Shown piece after piece: positions 1 through 11,533 of a DNA stretch of 64,000 bases. The position numbers and the translations under genes were made by a program. Position 1 is the stretch's first letter; each line of letters starts with the position of its first letter. The DNA lies in contig NC_072896.1 of NCBI RefSeq assembly GCF_027943255.1, positions 60,468,501 to 60,532,500 of the forward strand, read 5' to 3'. The notes beneath the pieces were generated by a model. The model was not told the origin of the DNA. It saw nothing but the letters and a program-made list of their open reading frames with translations, and searched no databases. Source of the DNA: Anastrepha obliqua (Eukaryota > Arthropoda > Insecta > Diptera > Tephritidae).

Positions 1-722
1 TGATGGTATGGGGATGTTTCGGGGCAAACGGAGTAGGAAAGTTGCATTTTATTGATGGAATTATGATTGCGAGGCAATATATTGATATTTTAAAAAAGAA
101 TCTACGTAAAAGTGCCAAAAAATTGGGTTGCAAAAAAAAATTTATATTCCAACAAGATGACGACCCTAAGCACACGGCGTTGGATACAAGGTTATGGATC
201 CTTTATAACTATCCAAATTATCTCGAAACACCACCACAAAGCCCGGATATTAATCCCATAGACAATTTATGGTCGATTTTCAAAAAGCAACTGAAACATC
301 ATCAAATAAGGAACCGAGAACATTTAAAAAAAGTCCTCAAATCAGAGTGGAAGAAGATTTCTCCAAATCTCCCAAAAAAATTGGTGAAATCTATGCCGAA
401 GAGATTGTCTGCTGTTCTAAGGCAACGAGGGTATCCTACAAAATATTAATTTTCTGAACTATCTTTTATTTACTCTTTAAATCATTGAAAATACATGTGT
501 ACTAATACGAATTTTGCTTCTGTGAAAAGTGTTAATTTTTTTCTTTCTTATTTTTTTTTTGCAATTAATACACTTTGTGAGCGGTTTTGTTATTTGGCCT
601 TATTTTAGTTAATTATCTATAAAATAAAACGGTTTCAAGCATTTGTTTTAAAATTAATTTGAAAATATACATGGTTTTTTTATTTATAAGGGGGTGTACT
701 AATAAGAATTTTGCATACTGTA
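1..722 (+). mobile_element. Tc1-like transposon, 3' portion with IR/DR end
   Basis: The transposase reading frame is followed by a ~230-bp terminal region bounded by two near-identical direct repeats. The inner copy (497-524) begins GTGTACTAATACGAATTTTG and the outer copy (694-721) begins GTGTACTAATAAGAATTTTG. A direct repeat at each end of a long terminal inverted repeat is the IR/DR arrangement known from several Tc1 families such as Minos and Paris. The outer copy runs into TA, the expected target duplication. The 5' half lies outside the window, so the inverted partner cannot be checked. Confidence 0.75.
3..449 (+). CDS. Tc1-like transposase, C-terminal half (truncated by window edge)
   Basis: This is the catalytic C-terminal part of a Tc1/mariner-superfamily DDE transposase, which would cut and rejoin its own element at TA sites. 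The frame is open from the window edge, so the first Met at position 3 is probably internal. MVWGCF is a Tc1-type motif ahead of the second catalytic Asp. QQDDDPKH supplies that Asp (D52), and PPQSPDINPIDNLW supplies the third acidic residue (D87). Exactly 34 residues separate them. Tc1 proteins normally have Glu at the last site (NPIEHLW), so this copy is formally DD34D on a Tc1 scaffold. The frame ends cleanly at a TAA and is followed by the element's 3' repeat. No internal stop is seen in the visible part. Confidence 0.9.
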   Translation: MVWGCFGANGVGKLHFIDGIMIARQYIDILKKNLRKSAKKLGCKKKFIFQQDDDPKHTALDTRLWILYNYPNYLETPPQSPDINPIDNLWSIFKKQLKHHQIRNREHLKKVLKSEWKKISPNLPKKLVKSMPKRLSAVLRQRGYPTKY

Positions 723-3700
723 TATACTTTTCATTTGGTTTCATATTTTACTACTTATTTACTTTTCTATTTATTTTGATCTTATACTTGCAGTACCGAT
801 AATTGATTAAATAGGGAGATCATTTAATGGCGTAACTTTACAATAGTTGTATTAAATTGTGAAAGACTTAATCGAGTTGAAATAAATAATTAAATTTACA
901 CATACATATTTGTTTAAATAAGGAAACCTTTAGTGTGCAGATATTGCATACGTATTCATATATGTGTTTCCTCGTTCCCCCGTTGCATGTACCATGTCTT
1001 TGGCTAATTTATTTAATTGAAATCGAATTATTTGCTGTCACACTTGAAATACCGCAGGCGCAGCTTAATTATAGGTCAATTGCTGCAATGCAAACTTTAC
1101 ACGCTTCGGCGTGCACAGACACCATCAACAGCGACTCCACATTTACACATAAAAGCGTTCAGTGTTAACACACACATGAACGGGTTTGAGTTTGGATATA
1201 TGAATTTTCTGGATAATAAATAAATAACATCAGGGCTGCAATAATATTAAAGCGAGTCCGTACGTCATTTAGCGGAACTATTTCTGTTCATGCACATACA
1301 TACATATGTACATATGTATGTTAGCATACAATTACGTATATCTTTTTCCCTAATAGGTACTGATCGATATTGATTGGTTGCGGCGGTGATGTTGTTTTGA
1401 CAGCGTCTGTCAAATTTGTTTTTCAATATTTCGGCAAATGCCAAACCATGATGGATTAGTTGCACGATAGAGCAGTCCGTGCCTTGGATAGGACTTTATT
1501 GTGAACATTTTGAGGATATGTTTATCTCTCGCGGAGCTGACGTGAATTTGCTTCCAATATCATGCGATTTGACCTCATAAATGTTTAGGTTCTTTAATGT
1601 CGTAGATCTATGGCAATACGCCGCGTCAACCAATACCTTCAAAGTGTCTCTTCTCGCACGTCGTTTTATTTCATTATGGCCTGGCCTTATAGAAAACCCG
1701 TATACATATGTATGTATGTATGTACATATCACCTACATATGTATACTATGCACACATGCAAATATACGTAAGTGGATGCTTACATACACACATATGAATG
1801 TTTAAAATTACCAAGAGTGAAACCTTTTCACCATTGCGTTTAGTTGATCACCTTTTGGCAACTAATAATTGCGTTTTTCACCGACGATTAGTAAACCTCA
1901 ATTTAACACTATCGGCTTGCACGGCGCTTACGCTATACAATACTAATTTAATTATTTCAATTTAGCACCTTCTCACAATAAATTTCCTTGAGTGAAAGAG
2001 CTGAGATTTTAGTCTGATGTCACCTTCCGCCGGCGTGTGCGATACTGCTGTACTTTCAATCAAATTGAACACTTTTTGTTTCACCTATGTCGACGCTTAC
2101 TTCTTTGGCTGGGTGTATTTGCCTCCAAGGATGAACACATCGTATCACAGTTTCTACATTTACTCAGTGCGTACATACACACATACATGCATATATATAT
2201 ATGTAGAAGCATTTATTGTGTTTGTTGTAAACTGATAATTTATTCAGCACACAATAAAGAACGTTTCTCTAATGTCACTTGTTTATATACGTACGTGTGT
2301 CAGTGTAGTGCGACTAGTATGTTTGTAGATAACCATTTTATCGGCAGCACCCAGAATCCACGTCCACACTGCTCTTTACCCCTCCTCCTTATTTTAAACC
2401 ATGCTTCTGGCGCTTGTTTTCTTGAGTATTCTATAAATAGTGCTGTGTTTATTGTTGTTGCTTTGTTTGTCGTATTGCTACTGCTGCTGGCAACTTGTAA
2501 ATCTATTTATCTACCAGATATTGGTTATTGGTGTTATCTTTTTCTATTTATCTATCTATTGTACATTTTGTATGAATATCCTTTTTGTCACAGACACATT
2601 CTTGTGCGAGTAGTTGTTTTATTTTTCTTTTATACTTTACTTTTTACAGCGTTCAAGTTTCACCTTCTACGCTCTATCTGGGTGTGCGATTCGCTTTGCT
2701 TGCTTACTACAAGGAGCGGATTCAATCAGAAGAAATAAGCGGGCATTTTTTGCGCAACATGGGATCTACATACAAGCCGATGACAGGTATTAACTGTTTT
2801 CTAATTATTTGTGCACTGAGCGGCAGACTTTAGCAAATATATCCAGGACATCAGTACATGCTTACATACACATCTTTGATATCTTCGTATAAGGATGATG
2901 GATTACCAGGTTTGGCCATCGAAAGCAAAAGCGTGCGAGTAACTTTGCCTGCCCGATAATTTCACACGTATTCACACACTCGAAGCAACATGGGCGAAGG
3001 TTGTTCTAATTGTTTCGCCTATCACCAACACAATCTCAGTTTTTTCGTAAACAAGCTGCTGTCATATTATCTCAGCAAACCAGCTGATTTCTTCAAAATC
3101 GCTAAGAGACGATTAACGGTCTAATGTTGGACACACCTCTGCATTCTGTACATCGTAATCTTTCCAAGCGAAGATAAAGAAATTTAAGGAATACTCTCTC
3201 TACTATAGAGGTATTCTAGATTTGTGGTATAAGGCCTTGTATCCGGTATTTGTGATTTTTACAGTAAATGCACTTTTCAACTACACACCTCAACTAAATA
3301 GAACACTGTACGAGTACTCATTGTCTTGGCTTTGTATTCTTCGCTCAGCTCATCATAACAAAAACACGTCTGCCTCGTCACCTTGCAATGTAAGTGTTTA
3401 AAGGTAATACTATCGGTATTATTATAAATAAAGTTTTATTTATAAAGTTTAATTAACGAAAAGAGGCTCATGAGTCAGCTGTTCGGGAAACATTAGTTAT
3501 ATGCGTGTGCAAATTCAAATTTAGTGAAAATAGTAAGAAAATTATTCCGAATACAACAAATCACGAATACTCTATAGATGTTGATGCGTTTGATCTCAAA
3601 GCGTTGTACCAATAGAACTTAATTTATGGAAAGCGTTCTTTGAGATCTATCTAAAAATGGCTTTGATAAGTACGTACGAGTATACCAATATGATCATAAA

Positions 3701-4105
3701 ATATGTCCAGTCATCCAACAGAAAGTGAAATACCGCTTATAGTATACTCATACAATGTGTTCGACTTTGGGATTTATTACAGCAAAAATTAATTTAAGCA
3801 TCAGTGTTGCCGCTAAAAGTTTTAAGAAGTAGCCAGATTCCATTTCAAAAATGGCCATAAAAATGTCCCTGAAAAAGTAGCTTTTTTAGGTAAATTAGCG
3901 TTGCAAAACACAAGAAATTTACATTCTGTTACAATTTATGTAAGCTGGTGCCTTGTAGTCGTATTGTATTCTATTAAGCCTTTAATTTCTTTTAATTTAA
4001 TAGATAATAATAATGAAATTCATAATTAAACTACTTTTTCGAAATCAAGCCATTATTTTTACATATCATTAAATATTGTATATGCATGTACCGTACTATA
4101 CATAT
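723..4105. other. Intergenic, no supported gene
   Basis: AT-rich DNA with TACATATG/TATG microsatellite runs near 1300-1320, 1695-1750 and 2170-2205. The longest frame, about 230 codons at 2037-2738 on the plus strand, is T-rich, hydrophobic and full of Leu/Tyr/Phe runs with no motif; I regard it as chance. A CAGTGTTGCC motif at 3802-3811 recurs elsewhere in the window. Confidence 0.6.
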
Positions 4106-4406
4106 AATTGGCGTTTACACGCTTCTTGGATGTTTGGTCGAGCTCCTCCTCCTATTTGTAATGCGCATCTTGATTCTTTCACAAATGGAAGGACCGACAG
4201 TTTTAAGCCGTCTCCGAATGGCAGATGGTTTTTTATGAAGAGCCTTTTCTGGCAAAATATACTCGGAGGTTTGCCATTTCCTGTCGAGGAGTTACCGCAA
4301 TCGGGAAAAACGAATTCTATCAATTGGTGTTTCGTGTCCGAGGTTTCCAACCTGTGCACTTCCGAATAGTAGTCACACACCAACCCATTCCGCTGCGACG
4401 CCCGCC
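4106..4406 (-). mobile_element. tRNA-derived SINE, full-length copy
   Basis: Read on the minus strand this has a tRNA-like head (GGCG-type start, an A-box region near AATGGGTTGG, a diverged B-box region), then a body containing CCTCCGAGTATATTTTGCCA, CATTCGGAGACGGC and GGAGGAGGAGCTCGACC, ending GCCAATTATATG. The same body occurs about a dozen times in the window. The copy is ~300 bp and contains both head and tail. Pol III transcription from internal A and B boxes is the family expectation; this copy's B box is degraded. Confidence 0.8.
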
Positions 4407-6009
4407 AAATTAAATATTAGTATGAATGATTTCATCAACTTTATCTAAATTTTTTTTATCTTTATCAGTATCATATCTATCATTCTTTCACTAATTTAAT
4501 AAGATCATCCGTCATTTCAGAGCAAAATTACGACTCTGTATATTTTTAAACTATATATTTTATTTCAATATTAAAAAACTCATCCTTCTTCCATATTTTC
4601 AAATGTGTACCACATTGCTGCTGAAACCAAATCAAATCGAAAACGAAACTTGTACAATTTTGAGCAGTGTGCGGGTAAATTCCCACATTGGGTAGGCTCT
4701 TGTATCTCGATAAGTACTCACATCGGTGAATAACTACGTCCGCCACCGATATAACGCAAGTACATATAAAAAAATTACCTAGTCACGAACGGAACAAAAC
4801 TTTATATAACAGTGTCCTTTAAATTAAAGAAAATAATTTTAATTCAATTTAATAATTTAAGCTCAGGTATGTAGTATATTATAAAGCTCCGTCCGAAGTT
4901 AGCCTTCTTTACTTATTGTTAAAAAGAATTCGCATGCATAAAACATAAATAAAACCGTGATTTTAAAAATATTATACAAAATTGTTGACACAATATTTCA
5001 ATGAAAAATCAATAACTTTAAATGCAACTCGTCCTTATATAAATAATGCCTGCATATGGCAAACTTTGCGGATCTATAAAATGTAGTACATATATGATAT
5101 TTTTTTGTTACGTTAGTAAGACCAACGTAAGACTCCAAAAAACCAATAGAGTCCAAAAAATCTACGGAAATTCTACCAATGATTATTTTGTGTACCGAAA
5201 GTGATGACAAAGGTTTTCCTCTGACCAACTCGCTAAACATTTAAAACTTTAAAAAAGTGTCCCGTAAGTTTTTTCGTTCTCTCAACTGCCTGGTAAATTT
5301 GAATTTATGCCGAAACTACGACAAGGCTGGAGTAAAAATATACAATTTGGAAATCTGGTAAGTTCGACGACCTTAATTAATTTCACTTCTGCTTATATTT
5401 CTTCAAGCCAAATCGTAGATAGAGTTTTTATAATTCTTTCCATTTCACAATTCTAGCTCTGTGCTCTTTTCCATACAGTGACGTATTTGTCGTTTCAACA
5501 CGCCTATTTCTATATACGAAGCAGAGTAACGATGCCCACTTATTTTGGTTTTCTTCAGAATGAAAGCATTTTTCGCTCCATCCGCGTTTTTCTTCTGGGA
5601 CTAATCGGATTTTTTTTTGTTTTTTTTATAGTTATCTTAATCGTCGTTGGTTTCTATGGGTTGAGAGTCTCGAAAACAGCGTCACAGACAACTCGTTTAT
5701 TGGGTCTTGTTTCCGTTTTTCCACTGAGAACTTTGCCAACGAAATTGCCAGTACATGCAGATAACATTTACGTTTTGCGTGTTTCAGAGATTGCTTCCAA
5801 TTGGGACCGATTTCGATTCGTTGTATAATATTTAACCAGAAAATATCAACTACATATACTGAAAAATGCCCCCATAGCCCATCTTTAGGTTATAAAAAGA
5901 GATTATTTCGGGTAACTTAGGTGTGTGATACGTTGTGCTTATGACTATTGTACCTTTGTTTTTGTTACTTTCTTATACATAAATGGTATTGGGTGTGAAT
6001 GCAAAAGTT
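4407..6009. other. Intergenic; possible transposase trace at 4600-4740
   Basis: No supported gene. On the minus strand around 4600-4680 the short peptide DLIWFQQQCGTHL recalls the DDIWFQQDGATCHT motif of DD41D mariners found elsewhere here, but the surrounding frame is not convincing. A frame of 116 codons at 5478-5828 has a hydrophobic Phe/Val stretch near residues 34-51 and no recognisable homology; chance is likely. Confidence 0.4.
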
Positions 6010-6600
6010 GATTCATATCGTAGAATATTTTTGGAGGTGTACACCTTTAAATTTTGCGCATAGTTACAACCATTGTCATATTCTTTTGTAATAGTGTTTC
6101 CGTAGGGCTATGTGATGAAAACCAGTTGTCGATGATAATATAATATCATACCCTTTCAGTCTATCAACTAGATCAGGAATAATCAAGTAACCAAATTTCA
6201 AATCAGGTCCATAGAATATATTGATGCAATTTCCAACGACCATGAAATTCCAGTAATTGTATGGAAAGTTGTAGTAGAAGAATTCGGTTTATAGAATGTT
6301 GAAAGCCGTTCAAACCATATTTCTTGTAGGCTTCTAATTGGCCAATATTAATATGGCAACATCATCAATGTTGATATGTTTGGAGCTGAGCAAGTCCTTT
6401 CCATACTTTTTAGACTAATCAGTTGCAATTTTTAATGCAGATGGTCAAAAAGGTAGTTAGAGTGATTCCCACCCGGCTTGATGCAAATCTTGTTATACCT
6501 AAACACCAATAATTCAAGTTCCTCGACACCACAGCAAGCAATTATTGTTACCAATATGACGCAAATCGATGGACTTCAACAAATAAAAAACCAAGGTAAA
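6010..6600 (-). pseudogene. Probable piggyBac-like transposase relic
   Basis: There is no long frame, but the minus strand read in pieces gives peptides that resemble the DDE domain of piggyBac transposases. One is IPDLVDRLKGYDII with ALRKHYYKRI, which sits like the segment around the conserved DNFFTS motif. Next comes VVTMRKI.RCTPP, which sits like the following GT-x-R-x-NR-x-x-CP motif. An upstream ICIKPGGNHSN segment could match the KP..WG region. The conserved DN of DNFFTS is not preserved. Several stops and frame changes are needed, so this would be an old, dead copy. The match is by eye and modest. Confidence 0.35.
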
Positions 6601-7220
6601 ATGAAAATCTCGTCGCGAATGCACAGAAATATTTGAAATACCTACCTACATACATACATACATTGAATTTCTAGTTGCAAATAAAAAAAGAACAGTGTCT
6701 AAAAATAATGGCAATAGCAAACTAATCAGAGTCACAAAGAATGCGACGTCTAACTTAAAAAAATGAAGTTATAACAACATAAAAAACGAAATGTACGATT
6801 TGTGACACAATGCTCGATCAATGGCTAACCAACAAATTTTAAAGGGTGCATTAACCAACATCTCATATGTATTTATTATCATAACGCGACTTTAGTAACA
6901 TTTGAGGGAACAAAAATGCATTTTCGGTACAGTTTACTATATGTATTTGTAAAGTTTAGTTTAGAAAACATGTCTTTAACAAAAACAAAATACAATATAA
7001 TATATTAATTTTAATTGTTAAAGCTTAAAACCAGTAGAAAGAGGATTTCGAATGGAATCGGTACAATATATTAACGGTTTCAAAATATATTCCTTTACTT
7101 ATTCTTATTCTTCTCATCTGTTCCTTTACTTATTGTCTGATGTGGTATGTTTCGAATTTAATTGTTCTTCTGAGTCGGTACATAGTTCAAGTTACACTAA
7201 TTTCTGGTAAATAAATAAAT
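6601..7220. other. Intergenic, no supported gene
   Basis: AT-rich, with a short CATA microsatellite near 6645-6662. Nothing recognisable on either strand. Confidence 0.6.
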
Positions 7221-7527
7221 AATTGACGCGTACACTTCTGTTAGGTGTTTGGCCGAGCTCCTCCTCCTATTTGTGGTGTGCGTCTTGATGTTGTTCCACA
7301 AATGGAAGGACCTACAGTTTCAAGCCGACTCCGAACGGCAGATATTTTTATGAGCAGCTTTTTCATGGCAGAAATACACTCGGAGGTTTGTAATTGCCAG
7401 CCGAGGGGCGACCGCTATTAGAAAAATGTTTTTATTAATTTTGCTTTCACCGAGATTCGAACCAACGACCTCTCTGTGAATTTCGAATGGTAATCACGCA
7501 CCAACCCATTCGGCCACGGCGGCCGCC
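7221..7527 (-). mobile_element. tRNA-derived SINE, full-length, best tRNA head
   Basis: This is the clearest copy of the family. On the minus strand it starts GGCGGCCGCCGTGGCCGAAT, giving an A-box match (TGGCCGAATGGG). About 50 nt downstream is a near-perfect B box (GGTTCGAATCT). The two boxes have tRNA spacing, and the head resembles a Ser/Leu-type tRNA. The body carries the family's CCTCCGAGTGTATTTCTGCC, CTGCCGTTCGGAGTCGGC and GGAGGAGGAGCTCGGCC blocks. It ends GTACGCGTCAATTATTTATT. Length is ~307 bp. Confidence 0.9.
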
Positions 7528-7889
7528 TTTCTGGTAAATACTCCCTATAATATTTGTTGAAGTTAATTTCATTACTTATAAAATAATAAATATGATAAAA
7601 TGCTTCTTCCGTGTTCATATTTACTTTCCCTTCAAAATAATTTTATGTTAAACTGGATCTTAGAGCAAAGTATAAAGAAAGACTTATTTTTTTAACAAAA
7701 CACGACACTGTACTCGCAACCAAATAATTACGAAGTGTGGCAGTTAAGTTTCGGCGATTTAGTCATGACAACTGTCAACTCTATGTCGTTTGTATTTTTA
7801 TGTCCCTCTACCTTTAGTTCCAGTTGAAGCTTTAAATCGATACCACGTTTCGTTTGTGTTTTATGAGTACTCATGTTTTTAGTAAAGTT

Positions 7890-8790
7890 TGGCAAAAACC
7901 TATAGGAAAGCCCTCAGAGGTAGTCACTGGAGATAAGGCCGTGATCTGTAATGGTGGGGCTGAGCTGGTCAAATTCGAAGAATTACCAAAAGTTTGCAAT
8001 AGAGAGATATTTAGTGAAGGTCTACAATAAAATTATACTCGTAACCTCGAATACTCCGAAACGTTAAAAGGATTTGTTCTTGGTGGAACCGCATAAAATT
8101 GCCCAGAAACGGAGTCATGTCGATTGGTGTAAAAAAATGTTAAAGAAATTCAGGCGCGGTGGTTCAAAGCACGCTATGGCATTGTAACAGGTGAGGAATA
8201 TGGGATAAATGCCGAAAACAAAACAGCGTTCGACAGTACGAGTGTTCCAAGACGGGCTTAATCAAATAAAAGTTGTTCGCCGAGAAGTACCTCAAAGCAT
8301 ATGGACGCCTATTTTTTCGGAAAATCTGGTCAGATCGCAACTAAACCACTAGATGAACTTAAAACTGTCAAAATTTCAGGAGAATTAACAAAAACCAACC
8401 GCTGAAGATAAATCATGCTTAACCAAGCAATACGAGCTCTTACGTATCGTCTCACTCAAAACATCGGAGTAATGGATCATCCGCCTTACAGCTCTGATTT
8501 GGCATCTAATAATTTCTTGTTGTTCCCGAACATCAAAAATAAAATGCAAGACCAACATTTTCCAATGCCTGAAGAAACTGTTGAAGTCTCGTTTTGGAGG
8601 TATCCACTTCTGATTGGCAGAATTGCTTTGAAAATTGGTTCAAGCGAATGCAGAAGTGTATTGACCTCCACGAAAAATATTTTGAAAATCAATAAAATCT
8701 TTTTCAATACTAGTTTTACTAAAAGGCAACCATCGTATAAATTGTTATCCGCTCCGCTCCGTCATTTATTTCGAGCAAAATAGTTTTGGA
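7890..8790 (+). pseudogene. Decayed mariner transposase
   Basis: A dead mariner-family transposase can be followed through several frames. Near 7905 is GKPSEVVTG, like the end of the helix-turn-helix region. Near 8190 is VTGEEYGI, occupying the VTGDETWI slot with the first catalytic Asp changed. Near 8230-8330 is KTAFDSTSVPRRA..NKSCSPRSTSK followed by FFGKSGQIAT. At 8475-8560 is HPPYSSDLASNNFLLFPNIK, matching HPPYSPDLAPNDFFLFPKIK with the third catalytic Asp replaced by Asn. Two of three catalytic positions are lost and several stops are present. I could not fix the terminal repeats. Confidence 0.8.
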
Positions 8791-9168
8791 AAAGCCAAAG
8801 CTTGACTTGTAAGCTATGCTCGAGATTCAAGCGAAATTCACTTTTCATCAAACGAACACATATGACTGATTTTCAAAGCGGCAGTGGCAGGTGGTCGGTA
8901 GAAGGAAAATGCTTTAATAAATTTTTATGAAATATGTAGTTTTGAATATTTTTCAAAGTCGGTGCTCCGAATTCAACTAAGCATATTCTTATATTCGGAA
9001 AAGTAATATAAGTAAGTAAGAATAGTAAATGGAAAGTATCGTAGTTAATAATTTAATATTTCTCAATAAGTCTAAGCTGCAGTAGGCACAAATAAAAGGA
9101 ACAAAATAGAGCAACTAAGTACAATCGCGGGTATGAAACACCAAACTATAGAATATACTTTTTCAAAA
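8791..9168. other. Intergenic, no supported gene
   Basis: No coding signal or clear repeat seen between the decayed mariner and the SINE fragment. Confidence 0.6.
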
Positions 9169-9292
9169 AAAGTTCCTCGTAAAAAATTATCTGCCGTTCG
9201 GAGGCGGCATTAAAGCGTAGGTTCCTCCATTTGTGGAACAGAATTAAGACGTGCACTACAAATAAGTGGAGGTGCTAGTTCAAGCATCTAAC
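9169..9292 (+). mobile_element. SINE fragment (3' body only)
   Basis: Plus-strand copy of the SINE body from the CTCCTCATAAAAAT block through ATCTGCCGTTCGGAGGCGGC, CCTCCATTTGTGGAACA and the AAGACG..CACTACAAATA block. The tRNA head and the CCTCCGAGTG block are absent, so the copy is 5'-truncated. The end is diverged. Confidence 0.8.
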
Positions 9293-9953
9293 AATATATG
9301 AGCGAAGGCGGAAGCTGTGTGCAAAACTACATACTGTATGTTTGTACTTCATATACATATGTAGTAAAAAACAAGAGAGTTGGGTGTATATACCTACATA
9401 CATTCATATACAACGTTTTTTACACGGTAGATACGTTCCTTAGAAAGGGGTGCAAAAACAAAACCGCGCAAGAAAATACATGCGACATATGGTAAATTTG
9501 GCAACAGGTTCCATAACTTTAAAAAATCGAGTAAGATAAAAGAACACTAAATATAATATTTTCCCATAAAACTGCGCAAACGAAGTCAAACGAAATCCAT
9601 ATTGCGTACATAAGTATTTAAAAAACAAAAGCAATTAATTTTTATTAGAAACAAATTAAAATTAGTGTGCAGTGAAAATTTAATCCATAAGTACAAAACA
9701 TATGAAAATTCAAATTAAAATTGGGGGGAAAAAATCAATTTTGCAACTATTCACTGCTACCTGATAGGAAGCGTGCACGTTTATTACGGACTAGATCAGA
9801 AATGCTATCGTCAATAGATATGTCAGACACTAGGTCACAGATGCTCAGCCCATCTGTCGGGTTTTATTCAAATTATTAACGGCATCTGTTGGTTTTTTCG
9901 TTGTAATATAGTCGGTTATTAGCGAGGGTTTTTTGCTTTCTGGAGTTCTTTTA
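9293..9953. other. Intergenic, no supported gene
   Basis: AT-rich; small random frames only. No repeat family recognised. Confidence 0.6.
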
Positions 9954-10172
9954 TACAAGGTGGCGCAAAATGAATCACCCTATCGGAAAATTTATAATTT
10001 TCGCAGATGGCGTCGTACGCCATATTTGACACTTGTGAACTAAAAGCTGCAGTATACAAACAAACGTCCGTAAAAATCAAATAAAAATTTCCATCACTCC
10101 AAATTATTGGTTTTATCCAGTAAAAAATGATGCAAAAAGATAATTGTGTGATTAATTTTGCGCCACATTGTA
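9954..10172. mobile_element. MITE, 219 bp, 25-bp terminal inverted repeats
   Basis: The left end reads TACAAGGTGGCGCAAAATGA and the reverse complement of the right end reads TACAATGTGGCGCAAAATTA. The full 25-bp arms, which continue into ATCAC, differ at two positions. The element starts and ends in TA and has no coding capacity. TA flanks suggest mobilisation by a Tc1/mariner-superfamily transposase; the parent element is not in this window. Confidence 0.9.
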
Positions 10173-11533
10173 CAATACTTGTTATCCGGCTACACGCAAA
10201 CTAAAGATTACGATTAAATTTTAATGCTAAGTCGGACTTGGTTAGTTCTATAATCTACTTATTGCATCGTTTTTGAAGGAATATGTACCATGTACATATG
10301 TATCTTTACTTAATCGTACACAAAAAATATTTACTTAATAAGGCATTTTTTTATGAAATATGTTTTGTTTAGAAAAAATTTTTTGTTTTGAAATTCGTTA
10401 TAAAATTTATTATTTTCGAAATCGTTTGAAAAAAGACCGTGGAAAAAGAAGGCATACATAGGTATATAAGCATATCTAAGTGAAATCGCATAGCATATTT
10501 TTATGTTTATATTATGCATGCACACAAAGTGATAGCAGCTGTACAAAAAAAGTGTGCTTATCTTCTATTTGCAGGTATTTTTTTGCAATTTGGTGGTTTG
10601 AGTGTCAAAATTTCAACCGGAATGTAAACAAACAAGTGAAACAACAACAAAAAAACAGATAATTTTATCAGTGAAACCGTGAAATCTTAAGAAAAAAACA
10701 CGATCAGCTATTCTACTGGCATTACTTTGAATGTATGCGCCTCGGTTTTATGTGTCAATTCGTCAGTTCAACGTTTAGTTGGAATCCCCCAAATACTTTC
10801 TCGTCTCCCATTTACAATAGTCTCTATTTTCTAACTTACTACAGTACAGTCAGGTCGGAAATAGTTACAGTTATTGTATGTACCTTCAAATCAACCCGGC
10901 TCTATCAACTTAGTGAAAAATCATATATCAATCAATAAATGATAAGAAGAAAGAATACGAATTTTGTGTTTTGTGAATAGACTATATGCCCACTCCAAAT
11001 AAAACCGTGTTTACTTACCAAATTTTTCATATATTTTGTATAACATACCTTAATTTTTTAATTTTTTTTGTTTTTTGCTTGCACCTATTTTATTCACCAC
11101 TATTTTTTTTTGCTTACTATCAACTAAATATAATACATATAACAAGCCCCTTGTTGTTTTATTTGCAGGTCGCTAAATGGCTGACGATTCGAAAACGGCC
11201 GATATCTATCTATAGCATTTGTATACAACCCAATATCGTCATATCGAATGAGTTATTGAAAACTACTTGCGCTCTTTATTCGCATTTCGTTTGATAACTA
11301 ACTTCTAAAAATTTGTTGTGCAAAAGTTATGTTCTATAACGAAATTGGCTATCACCAGCCATCAACCCAAATATAGAGCGTAAGCGAAAATTCTCTCCCA
11401 AAGAGTGGAAAAAACAAATAAAGGTTAACGTACAAAAAATTATCCAATACTTGCAAAAACTGGTGGAAGAAGACATATCAGCTGGGTTTGTTTACAAATG
11501 TTTCTATTATCCAAAAAAATTACCACATATATA
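10173..11533. other. Intergenic; one splice-acceptor-like site with a short ATG frame
   Basis: No supported gene. At 11140-11168 a pyrimidine-rich stretch ends in TTTGCAG and is followed after eight bases by an ATG (11177). This opens MADDSKTADIYL and then stops at 11215. It resembles the start of a 5' coding exon but no donor or continuation is evident. Small frames at 10735-10938 and 10986-11294 look random. Confidence 0.4.

Noticed and set aside
2037..2738. Longest plus-strand frame in the first 10 kb (233 codons)
   Set aside because: T-rich low-complexity sequence giving runs of Leu/Tyr/Phe/Val; no domain, no plausible start context, overlaps microsatellite.
7430..7527. Possible true tRNA gene on the minus strand
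   Set aside because: A and B boxes are present but the acceptor stem does not pair and the sequence runs straight into the shared SINE body; it is the SINE head.
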